Shown: piece by piece, positions 22,001 through 32,962 of the stretch | Layout: every line of letters begins with the position of its first letter | Numbering within the stretch: position 1 is the first letter of the stretch | Assembly: GCA_028564675.1 (NCBI GenBank) | Contig: JAOVVO010000446.1 | Span: 1 to 64,000, forward strand | DNA from: Onchocerca lupi | Taxonomy: Eukaryota > Nematoda > Chromadorea > Rhabditida > Onchocercidae | DNA length: 64,000 bases | Direction: 5' to 3' | The notes under the pieces: generated by a model | Databases searched by the model: none | Told to the model about the DNA's origin: nothing | What the model saw: the letters and a program-made list of their open reading frames with translations, nothing else | Program-made: the position numbers and the translations under genes

Positions 22001-25000
22001 ATTTATTTTCGTAACTCCTTGAAATCATTTTTCATACTTTTAATTTTCAGTCGAATTTTTTCAAAATTTTTTCTTGAAATGAAGTGTCATATTAGTAAAT
22101 TTCTTTTAATATCTGACACTTACAGTAACAATAAAAAAACGTAGAAAAGTTTATTTTACATTTCTTAATTGCAAAATCAGATGAATGAAATTATCTTTGC
22201 ATATTTAATCAAATAATCAATAACTTGAAAACTGTATGAAATTTAAGGAAAGAATAAGAATGGGAAAAAAAATTTTTAAAAATGTAACAGCAAGTTATAG
22301 AAGAATATGAACTTTTTTACAAATTCTTTTATTTTCTAATTTTTTTCCTCTTAAGATTAAAATTTATTCAGGAAATTAACCAATTTATACTTTATTTTTA
22401 TACGTTTAGAAAAAACAAAAGAGTTTATTAGAAAATTCCACTTAATTTATAAATTTCCTGCATTTTTTATGCATTTTTGAATCATTTCGAGATATTTGCT
22501 ATAGTTATTCAGAAAAAAATCACTCATATTTATTAGGATATTCAAGAATAGTTCCTTTTTTTTTATTTTTTATATTCAAATTTCTGTGCAAATAATGATG
22601 CTTCTTCTCATTGAAGAACAAATCCATCATAAAAACTTATTCTTTGCTCCATCAATAATTTTAACATTTTCTAATTTGAAATATAACATGATTTAAACAG
22701 GAATGTATAAGTGACAATAAGCAAAGAAGGTGGTAAGTAAAAAAAAAAAGGAAATAATTCATTCTTTTCTAACAAAAATTATTTCCTCAATTTATTTATA
22801 AATAATTCTATCATTTTATAATATTTCCAACTTTATTTACATCTATCTATCATTCCAAATGTACACGTTCAATTGTTCATTAATGCCAAATAATGACCGG
22901 AATGAATCTCAGATAAAGTCCTGAGAAATGCTGAGATAATAAGGTAAATTGTACATTATAATTAATGATAAATAAATTTATTGATCGATTCTCAAAAATA
23001 TTATCAAACAGCTAGTAATTACTGATAAGCAAATTTATCGATCGTTTTTCAAATATATTTTAAATTTGAAGGATTATGAGAAATTTCTTCATGCATTCTT
23101 TTATATGTTAACTACTGAATTAAGTACTGAAGGACAAAATTTTGCTTTCGAACATTTATATAGTTGTAGTAAAATAATAATTATTGATAAATCTAATAAA
23201 ATTAACTGTTGAAGAGCACAATTCATTAAATTTAATAAAACTAACTGTTGAAGAGCACATTTCCTTTTCCAACGTTTGTATAGTTGTATCAGTATAATTG
23301 GATTTGATATGGATATTATTACAATTGTGCTTATTTCAAGTGGTGTGTACATATAAATATAAGCATTAGTTTGATGATTAAGGATTCCTAAATTTGTATG
23401 CACTGAATTCTTAAATAAAAAAAGAAAAAAAGAAAAAATCGATTATTTGGTGTTAAATTTATTACTTTAAATGAGTTTTTTTTTAAACTAATCGTAAAAT
23501 AATATATAAAAACATAATTTCCTAATATATTTAAACTAAATTAATAATTGTCATCATTTCATCAAATCATTAAAAAATTAAATCAAATAAAACACGAACT
23601 GTCATCATATTGATAACCAAAACTGTAATATTCGTAATTTTTTAATGGAATAATCATGCAACATGCATCCAATGATAACAAAATTATATTTTGGGCAATA
23701 AAAAAAACCCAACAAAATATGCTGAAAATGTGGAAATTTTTAAATAACAAAATAAATATATATGCATAAAAATACATTTCTTTTGACGATTAAACGTTTT
23801 ATATCAAATATTTTTCGGCAAATATTACATATTGAATTGATTATACAATTTAGCTTAAATTTGTCACAGTATATTATTTTGTAAAAAAGGATAAAATAAG
23901 TTTACAGCAATATTTAAGAAACAAAAAGCTTATTCCCATGTAATACACGTATGAAAACTATTTAATTAAGCAAAACAATTTCATGTTAATAAAAATAACT
24001 TTAATTTCGAAATTTATTTTTTTTATATTAAATGAGAATGAATTCTTTTTATTTATACTTTATGTGTATTATTTCAAAAATCATTTTCGAACATAAATGT
24101 GATAATTAGAAACGATTTTCTTGATTAAATGCAATTTATTGAAAGTATTGGAAATTATGCCTTTTTTTTTCTTTCGCTAAAAACTTTTCTATTAAAAAGA
24201 AATCATTAAGAAGAAATGAAGGTAAATTACCTGTAATTGCGTACTTTTTTAATCGAAACTATAATCGTATAACGACCATAAAACATTATTGCAGCAAATC
24301 GATCCAAACAAACAGCACTTATATGTCTAAATTTTTTCTTAAATTCGTTTTAAATTTAATAAAAATTTCACGAAGAAATTGAAAATATTGAATATTGGAA
24401 TATATCTTGATTAGAATAAAAAATTAAATAAATGCTTTAAAAAAAAAAAAAGATTGTAATAATAAAAGAATAAATGACACTATAAGCTTCGCTTCAGTAG
24501 AATGGAAGATTACATTAGTTAAGCTTGAATTTTTTGACAAGATACTTACTATTTTAAGTGACTAAAATAATTTCGCAAAACAAAAGACTGAAAGGAATAA
24601 AATTTTGGAGACTTCAAAATTTTTAAGAAATGAAGTTTACGTGGAATTTCAAGGCGAAAAAATCAATATTTGAAATGAATGGAATTGAGAAAATATAAGA
24701 GGAAAGATGATACGTAAAATTCAAAAAAACTGTATTTTAAAAGGATCTCAAAAAAAAAAAAGGAAAGAAAAATGCACAAAAAAAAATTGATACTAAGAAA
24801 AGACAATTAATAAGAATTAAATTTGAAATTATTTGACAAGTTATTTCAGAATTTATAATTATGAAGTAAGTTCTATTATCAATGTTTTTGCTGGCGATTT
24901 TCCTATAGCTCCGTTCTAAGAATATCTTCTGCAAAAAAAATTCAATTGATCTGCATTCTCGATTTAACTAATACACAGAGAGAGTTAGCTTATGCTACTT

Positions 25001-27308
25001 TAATTTACGAATTGAATTAAATGAACTATTTTGTAGCTAATTTCAGCATTCGATTGATTGATTTATCTCACATAACCTATTTAATTACCAATAATATTTT
25101 ATTTGAATAATTAAGTCCCACTCAAATATCAAGTAAGCGAAATCTGATACTTCCATTTTTTTTTTTTTTTTTTTTTTGTTTTATTTTCGACTAAATATTT
25201 GAATTTTGTATTAAAATTTGCAACAGTTATTGCATGATGTTGTTGGAATAATAAAATATAAATAAAAATTTGATAAATTCTATTTTTTGTTTTTAATTAA
25301 ATCTTCTTTTGAACTAAAATTTCTAATTTTTAATGAGTTAAAATTATTATTAATAGAATATTGTGAGAGAAAAAATAAATAAATAATATATACGTAAGTG
25401 TAATTGCCCATGCAATCCAGTCAATGGCGTTAAATATTTTTATCCATAACAATGGCAAATGCTGTCGTTTCAAAATAATCGGTGGATAAAAATATGATGT
25501 TGTCACGATGCCATGCATCAAATCAGCAAATGCTAGGCTAAGAAGAAGAATAAAGCTGAAAATGGCATAAATGAAAATTAAAATTTAAAAATATGAAGTT
25601 TTTGAAAAAAAAAAGTATATACAATGGCAAAATAAATAAATAAGAATGAAACAATTGACATATTTTTAAATTTCAAAACAAAAGTGTGGGCAAAATAAGT
25701 AAATAAGACTTAAAACAGTTCACATATTTTTGAATTTCAAGAAAGAAAAATAATATATAGACAAAAAAAAAAGTACGGAATAAAAAATTTGGAAAATGAA
25801 AAAAATTTAAGGAGATAAGAAATTAAAAAAATGGATAAGTTGAAAAATTGAACCAGAAGAAAAATTTGCAGAACTTAAAAGTGAAAGTTAATTTTGTTGA
25901 CCATTATTACCCACCTCTAAAATATGAAAAGTTTGGTGTATTTTATTTTGTTCCCTGGCAATAAACAGATTTTCCAAGTTTATTTTATTTTTAGGAAATA
26001 ATCTAATAATTTTGGTTTACAACAGCATAACGATGTTTAATGTGGTATAATAATAATGATAAATCGGAATAATACAACGGAAATAAATTCCGGTAATTCC
26101 GAGTAGCTATAATTGAAATGTTACGATATTTTTATAATTACACTCGACAATTTAGATTATGGGACGAATCATATTAAATGTTTAGATAAGTTTGATATTA
26201 AAATTGTATTGATAATTCTCACCTTGCTCTATTTAAATAATTAAATTTCACCAAAATTGCAATCAATGATGCATTACCAAGGATTGCAACAATACCAAGC
26301 GATTCCAATATAACAAAAAGAAACAAATCGAATTCTGATATCCTGATAATATAATAAGGGAACTATTTTTAAAAATTTATAGAATTCCGAAAAGTTTTAT
26401 TTACAATTTAAGGTTGGAAATATAAAAATAATCTATGTAAATAAAAATATAAATATTTGTTGTAGACTTTGATACACTGTTGCAAGTTCTTACCGACTGC
26501 TTTAAAATTTTGATCCAATGTTGCATTCGAATAGGCATGTGTTTTTATACATAAAAACCTACTTTTATTTTTACCTTTCCGTAAGGATAATCATGTTTCC
26601 CACTAAAGCGCCATAGGGATAAACATGTTCCCGCCAAAACGTCTAGGAATAAACATGTTCCCGCCAAAATGTCTAGGGATAAACATGTTCCGCCAAAATA
26701 CCCCGACTAATAAGTAAAAAAATGAGGTTAATTAATCATTGATACAATGCTAGATAATAAGCTACAAATAATTTACCTCATTGATTCACTGCTAGATAAT
26801 AGTCGAAAAATAATCTATCATTCAATAGGCGCATGTTTTTATATAGATTATTTTATTGCACCTTTTAATACAAAGGAAGCAGTTGAATACCTGTGTCAGG
26901 TAAAGTAGGTGAGTGAAAATTTTTATTCATATAGACTAGCTGAATAGTCACGCGCAGTGTGGCGGATAACTTGCAATAAATATAATCATAAAATTATTCA
27001 ATCGCATTCTTCAGAGTTGAATAAGAATGAATGAGAATTTACTTTAGTTGATATATGAAACTTTATTTTGAATGTATACTTTTACGGCTATTTCATATGA
27101 TAAGAGTGAAAGAAGTAATTTTTTCACTCATCGAAAATTTCGCTCAAGAAATGTTTTTATTTCATCTTACTGTTTTTGTTTGTTTAAAAAAATGTTCAAA
27201 AAATGATAAATAATTTCACATAACTTTGAAAACTGATATTATTAATTTTAAAATTAATAAAAAAAAAAAGGAAAATAACACTAACTTTGATATTTGATCG
27301 TCATTCAT
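19081..27308 (-). CDS. Orphan class A (rhodopsin-like) GPCR, nematode type
   Basis: Ten exons on the minus strand: 27286-27308, 26223-26342, 25394-25555, 24231-24326, 23600-23721, 23246-23402, 21371-21488, 20543-20677, 20205-20356, 19081-19261. They give 421 residues with all phases matching. Family marks: GN at 30-31 in TM1, LAFAD with Asp59 in TM2, DRF at 110-112 after TM3 (in place of DRY), and NPVIY at 310-314 in TM7, followed by a Lys/Arg-rich helix 8. The tail of about 90 residues is polar. The cysteine usually found at the start of TM3 and its partner in the second outer loop are both missing. The CWxP motif of TM6 is also absent. The ligand is unknown; a peptide or amine receptor of the plasma membrane is plausible. 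The donor of exon 6 is doubled by a 39-bp repeat (second option 23207), so two isoforms of the third inner loop are possible. Confidence 0.85.
21490..21556. repeat. Short tandem repeat next to a receptor splice acceptor
   Basis: About three 21-bp units of the form AAAAGTA-CATC-GAGA lie immediately upstream (on the gene strand) of the acceptor of the exon at 21371-21488. They may influence recognition of that exon. Confidence 0.6.
23168..23246 (-). repeat. 39-bp tandem duplication covering an exon end
   Basis: The stretch encoding CALQQLVLLNL is duplicated in tandem as CALQQLILLDL (39-bp period, about 23168-23265). Each unit carries a CAACA|GTTA donor. If the first donor is used the duplicate is intronic; if the second is used, 13 residues are added to the third inner loop. 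Both keep the frame. Confidence 0.75.
25625..25750. repeat. Two-copy tandem repeat, about 63 bp, in a receptor intron
   Basis: Two units start GGCAAAATAARTAAATAAGA and end CATATTTTTRAATTTCAA. They lie in the intron between the first and second transmembrane exons of the receptor. No function is apparent. Confidence 0.7.
26521..26990. repeat. Dispersed repeat in receptor intron 1, related to the Helitron 3' region
   Basis: Within the first intron of the receptor, four units of about 30 bp (GGGATAAACATGTTCCCGCC type) lie at 26581-26699. The segment is bracketed by direct copies of an AATAGG.GCATGT motif at 26529 and 26824. Its right part (about 26905-26960) shares ATTTTTATT.ATATAGA.TAGCT and CACGCG with 3271-3320 at the Helitron 3' end. 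A non-autonomous relative of that Helitron is a reasonable reading; exact ends were not found. Confidence 0.55.
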
Positions 27309-27387
27309 TGAAATATTTGCTTTAATCTAGCAATTTGTTCGCTAAATAATTGCCATTGCATGATAAAAACAACGAAAGGCATTTATT
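27309..27387. promoter_or_regulatory. Short divergent interval upstream of the receptor
   Basis: Only 79 bp separate the receptor start from the ATG of the uncertain + strand ORF. If that ORF is a real gene the two share a promoter. If not, this is simply the 5' flank of the receptor. No clear TATA or trans-splice acceptor stands out. Confidence 0.3.
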
Positions 27388-27771
27388 TTGATCATTGATA
27401 TTAAAAAGGTCAATGAAATAATCCCCAATTATCGACCGCTAACGAATGATGAAATAATCGAAAATTTTCTAAATGATCATATCGATGATCTACTGACTCA
27501 ATCTGGAATTAATGGGATTATGTTATTCAACGAATTACAGTCAAAAATTGAAATCCATCAAGTTACTTTTTATTTTGGGAAAAACGCATTGCCATGCACT
27601 TCATTATCAGTCTTATCATTGAGCAGATCAAGTTTGCTAGTGCTTGATTATCAGTTTATAACATATATATTTTATAATAAAGGCGAAATCTCAAATAAAA
27701 TAATACTAATTGAAATTATTAATAAAATTATCTTAGCAATTCTTAAAAACCAAATGAAAAAATATGACTAA
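27388..27771 (+). CDS. Hypothetical ORF, 127 codons
   Basis: In DNA this AT-rich a 127-codon frame is unlikely by chance, and the first 90 residues have mixed, protein-like composition (for example RPLTNDEIIENFLNDHIDD). I recognise no domain. The last 40 residues become Ile/Lys-rich and low-complexity, as if translation ran into an intron: a possible splice boundary lies near 27656. There are no convincing downstream exons; frames at 28726-28941 could belong but nothing ties them. It starts 79 bp from the divergent receptor gene. It could be a short unique gene, the first exon of a longer one, or a decayed exon. Confidence 0.4.
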   Translation: MIIDIKKVNEIIPNYRPLTNDEIIENFLNDHIDDLLTQSGINGIMLFNELQSKIEIHQVTFYFGKNALPCTSLSVLSLSRSSLLVLDYQFITYIFYNKGEISNKIILIEIINKIILAILKNQMKKYD

Positions 27772-30700
27772 AAATGAAAATTTTACTACCGATCAATTAT
27801 TTTAAATTAGATTGAAAGTTTTCATTCTGCAAAAAACATAAATAATATGAATTATGCATAGCACTTTTTCTAGAAGAAATTGAAATTAATAGGGATTATT
27901 TCTAAAATAAAAAAAGAAGCTGCATAGAAATATATACATATTTAAACATACATTTATGTGTAACCGTAATTCTAAGCATGCAAACTCTTGACAAACATCA
28001 TTAGTAGAACTTTGTCGAGAATGTCGCTTATATCTGTTTCAACATTAAAATCATTTAAAAAGCTATGTCCTCAAAATTATTCGTCAAAGATTAGAACTTA
28101 CGAAAGAAAGAGATGATGAAAAAGAGACTAAGGCAGAAGTTAGTTATTAATGGCATAAGAGAAAAGTTTAGAAAAAATGAAGCTTAATATTATCATCTTC
28201 TTCAACAGCATAGATCTATTTTTACAAATTTTATTTGAAGAACTAGATAAGAAGGATAATTTAATTTTGCACATAACTCGTACGTCGAAAACATGAGATT
28301 GTTATATCCCTATGTGGTTTAAACAAATTTTATCTTCAAGCAAATAAGTAATCGGCAAAAAAAAAAGCGAAGAAAAAATATTGTTGAAGCCGATTAAAGA
28401 CAATAAAAAAAAAAACGTGCTTGCATATGCAAGTTGAATTTTGCAAGTGCTTTTTTCCTTTTTTTTTACTTTCTGGTCAATTTATCATTTTGCCGAAAAA
28501 AAAAAAAACTAAATTGAAGAAAGAAGCACTGCCTTAAACGAATATTAATGATAAAATTCAAGCTTCGTAAGTGTTATGTAATGATAGCTTTTATTTCTTG
28601 TGCCCAAATTCTCAAAATAAGAGATGAATTTTGAGGAAGAATATTATAGAAAACAATTAACAATGAATTTATGAAGATAAGGAATTTTTCGAAATGTATT
28701 GTTTCAGCCAACTTCTTACTAAACAATGCGATTAGCAAATTTTATGCAAAATAATTTCCTTCTGCACTTCTCTTTCAAATTAGATCAAAATAGAAGGATA
28801 TTAATTATATTAATTGTTGAGAATAATCAACTTAGATTGAGTTCTAAACATAGAAATGATGTTAAAAATTTTACTCAAAATAGAATGTGTTTAGATGATA
28901 TATATCTAGAAAAAGTTTTATTAAAGCGAAAAACAAAATGATGTTTGTTGTTCGCTCAATAAAATCAAGCCTGTTCGTCGCTTTAAAAAAAAAGATTCCT
29001 ATATATATATAGGAATTTCATATCTGTATAGGAAAAAAGAGAAAGATTAGTTGTTTTGTTTTATTTTTCGGAATAGTTTAAAAATATGAAACATTTGTTT
29101 ACACTGCTTGTATTTCTCTTTTTCCATCAGCTTTTTCTCTATTTCAAAAAATAAGAAAAAATATGAATATATAAAAAAGATTAATGGAAGAGAATCAAGC
29201 AACTTGTATTGACTTTTTTTTTCCAAATTTTATTTCATTCTCTTCGACGTATATTTTAGAATATTGGCTGCAAAGTTCTTTCTTTTTTTTTTTTTTTTTT
29301 TTTTTTTGTTTAAAGCATTTATAAAAGAAGGCAATCTTTTATGAAAATCTTATCAAAAAAAAGATTAATGAAATAGAATTAACCAAACTACTTGCATGTA
29401 TAAGTAAAATGTATGAATTAGCAAACACGAAATTAAATATGAAATATAGTCAGCATGGGATAAAAGTATACAACTGCTGAAATAATATATTTAAATTGAA
29501 ATTGGCATATATTAGTTAATATAAAGCTCGATAAAGATAATTACAGAGTTTATAAGATTGCAAACAAATAGTTATCAAATCAAACATTACCCAAATGATA
29601 TTTTCTGAATTTAAATGCAAATTGTATGTCAAGAAAAAGGTTTGAAAAAAAAAAAGAAAATTGCTATTCAAAATTTTCAATGAATAGAAATAGTAAGCAA
29701 AAATGAAAAATGATTGTTATTTGGATTTAGATAGCCAATTTTTTAAGCTTTCTAAAAAAAAAAAAGAAAAAAAAAACGAGAGTGAGAGAGGAAAAAAGAA
29801 AATGATAAATGGATGCAAAAAAATGGTGATATATAATTAATTTACAATCGTATAGATGAAATTCCATCGTAATTTACATAACTGATGGCTCATTTATCTT
29901 ATTTAGTAATTTTCCTTATCACAAAAACATATCTATATATTTATCTTTTTTTTTTTCGTCCTGCATTTTTTTTATTTACCTTTAGCAACCTTACGTTTTT
30001 CTTTTTTTGGGTTAAAACACTTTCATTTTAAGTATGTTCAAGTTAATTCTACCTTTTATAAGTAGTAATATGATTTGAATTGATTATACTTCTTAAAAAC
30101 AATTCTTTTATTTTTTTCAATAAGCATATTTGCAATACAATATTTTATTGGTCTTTTTAAAGATGTTAAACTCCTCAGGGGGTAAGTTAAATTGCCAGGC
30201 TAGAAAAGCTGAAATAAGTAGAATTTCCTGAAAAGCATTTTTTCTTTTTTATCTATATAGAATATTGATTCATAGAAATTTTTAGCATTAACATTTAGGA
30301 TAATTTAGATCTTACATGAGGAATATTTCTTCTTTTACGAAAGAATTTTTCAACTAACATTGTATCATAATTTTTTTGACCATTCAAATATTTTTTGTTT
30401 CACACTTTTCCTCATTACCTAAAAATTTTATTTTTTACTCATTTCTTAATTAGCTGGAAATTTTTCGTTTTATTGCTTTTTATTTTTTTCCTAATCATCC
30501 AAGAATTTCTTTTATTTTTTTGTAAGTATCCGAGAATTTTGTTTTTCACTTTTTTTAATTAATCAAAAATTTCGTTTTTTATTTCCTTCTTAATTAATTC
30601 AAAATCTCGTCATTTCTTCTGAGTATCTTAAATTAAATGATCTTAATCTTCTGAGTATCTTAAATTAAATAATCTTAATTTGTCTTCAAAATTGGTATAT

Positions 30701-32500
30701 TTAAATGGAACAAAACAATAAAATAAGTTAAGAATAAGAGAAAATAAAATAAATTGTGATGGGAATTAAATATTTGCAATTTTCGATGCTTTGCACTTTA
30801 TTTGGTAATTTATTAAAGTCATATGTCGAGAACTAAATTGCTATTTTTATTATAATTTATCACATTTGTTGCTCAGCAACTATTAAATGATTTTGAATGA
30901 CATATTGATCAGATAAAATGTAATTTGATAGCATAAGTTGATAGCAGCATGAAGTTGATGTAAGTCGATAGTATGGAATTATGCATGAGTAATTTTATTT
31001 TAAAATAATTTGCATGCTAAGTACATACAGCAGCATGCAATAATTACATGTTCAATTCGTTCAAACTTTGAAAAAAAAAATTCCCTTTTTAAATTGCTAT
31101 AAAATAGACATTTCTTGAGAATTTAAAGTTAGAAATTCAGAAAAAAAATTATAAAATTCGTTTTCAAATCGCAATTTTTTCAATCATAATTATTTCATCC
31201 CATATAAAAAATTCGTATGTAATTTTTGATTTCAAATTAATATCATAAAGTATAATGTTTAATTTAAGTTATGGATAATTTTTAATCTGTTCTTAAATTT
31301 TTCAAAGAAATAGTCAAAATTATAATTTAAATCTATATTTGGATTTCTAATATAAAATTTTCGTTCAATTGATTTTTTTAATCAGAATAACGATTAAATT
31401 CAAAGTATCATATCTCATTATTGAAGCAATATTTTAAATGATGAAGACAACATGAATCAAAAAAATGAATTTTATTTTAATTGAAATTTCATACCTTTTA
31501 ATAGGATTCTACAATATATTTTGACAACGTTTGGAACGATTTGTACCACCAATTGTCACAATGCAAATATTCTGACTATAAATTTTAAAATTACTTCAAA
31601 CTATTCCAAACTTAAAGTTACAGTAATGTTAATAATATTCAACTCAGATTTTGTCAAAGCATAAAACTTTTATTTCGTAAATTTTTATTTCGTAAACTTT
31701 TAAAATAAAGGGGCTTCAAAAAGATTGAGATTACTCTAAAACATCTTGAATTTATTATCTCTAATAATGCTTATTTATCTTCGAATTTATAACAAATATT
31801 TCAATTCCTTACCTTTTTTTTTTTATGTGAATCGTTTTTTCCTCAATCTCTAAAAAACTCAAAAATATCTTTTAGGTAATAAATATTATCATATAAAAAT
31901 AAAACTTAAAATTTATCCTACACTTTCTCGTCTACTTCGTTACATTTCATCATTTTATCTCATTTGAATATTTTGAATGAAAAGTTTCCGAGAAATTTAG
32001 GTTAATTAAAATATATTTGTTATTTTCTAATCTTTAAGTAAAATAGACATTTTTAAAGTATTATGTCGAATGAACATATTTTACCATATAAATAAATGAA
32101 AAACTTAGATATTAAAGACAAATATTTGCCTACAAAACCATTAATATATTCATGTGAAAAATTCTGGTTTGTCAACAACTTAATTATTCATTTTTATCCA
32201 ATCCAAATATTTTTATCTATTTACTTCAAATATCAGCAAATTTAATCATTCATTTCAAGCAAAGATGAAAATAAACTATTTTATAGATTAAAAAAAAATC
32301 TCGGATTGAGTATAGTCATGAAATAAATTTGAAAACATTTTATCATGTTTATTGATCCGTACTAGTTTTTTATTGCTATATTGTCGAATTTTTTTTTATT
32401 CATTTTATCAGCAGCATAATCAACTTAAATCACTTTGTCAATAAATCATAATAGAATTGTAAAGAAAAGAAATCTTAGAGAGCCTAAACCGATGATGATT
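27772..32500. other. Gene-poor AT-rich stretch
   Basis: Nothing recognisable as a gene. There are long T and A runs (for example 29282-29307), a perfect palindrome ATTCCT(AT)5AGGAAT at 28995-29016, and diverged pyrimidine-rich tandem repeats at 30410-30640. A cleaner two-copy unit of about 32 bp lies at 30617-30675 (TTCTGAGTATCTTAAATTAA). The 71-codon frame at 28726-28941 has no support. Confidence 0.6.
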
Positions 32501-32509
32501 TAATTATTA

Positions 32510-32950
32510 TTGGTATTTCAAAAGTTCAATTTTGAAATAAATGAATATAAAAATTTTGCTGCATTAATTATAATTTCACGTTTTCGATTAGAATTGAATA
32601 TTGATTCAATCCTGTTTTTTTTTTTTTTTTTTTTTCTGCAATATTTTCTATTTCATTTTTTTGATTTTATTACCTTACAGAAAAAAAAAAAAAAAAAACT
32701 AAATATAATACAAATACTGAACATCCATGAGTCGTGTGAAATAAAAGATAAATTATTCGATGGATGGCTTAAGGAAGAATCCGCTGAGTAATTTCATCAA
32801 CATGATGAAAAATTTGCGATAAAATTAAAGAAAATATTGAAAAAAAAAATGAATAAAAGTGACGAAAAAAAAGCTTTTCAATGGATGTCTGAACCAATCT
32901 TGAATTTGTTAAAATTTAAGGGAGGCAGAAGTCAGATGCTAATCATTTCA
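32510..32950 (+). pseudogene. Possible decayed coding segment
   Basis: One frame stays open from 32510 to 32788, meets a TAA at 32789, and continues open in the same frame to about 32962. The part after the stop has protein-like composition (QWMSEPILNLLKFKGG). The middle is interrupted by T and A homopolymers that could be intron or slippage. I recognise no family. It could be an intron-containing small gene whose exons I cannot delimit, a dead gene, or chance. Confidence 0.25.
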
Positions 32951-32962
32951 GAAGCCAAATAA

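Noticed and set aside
29282..29307. Long T and A runs as possible transcription terminators or poly-A tails of retrocopies
   Set aside because: Such runs occur every few hundred bases throughout the window and carry no specific signal.
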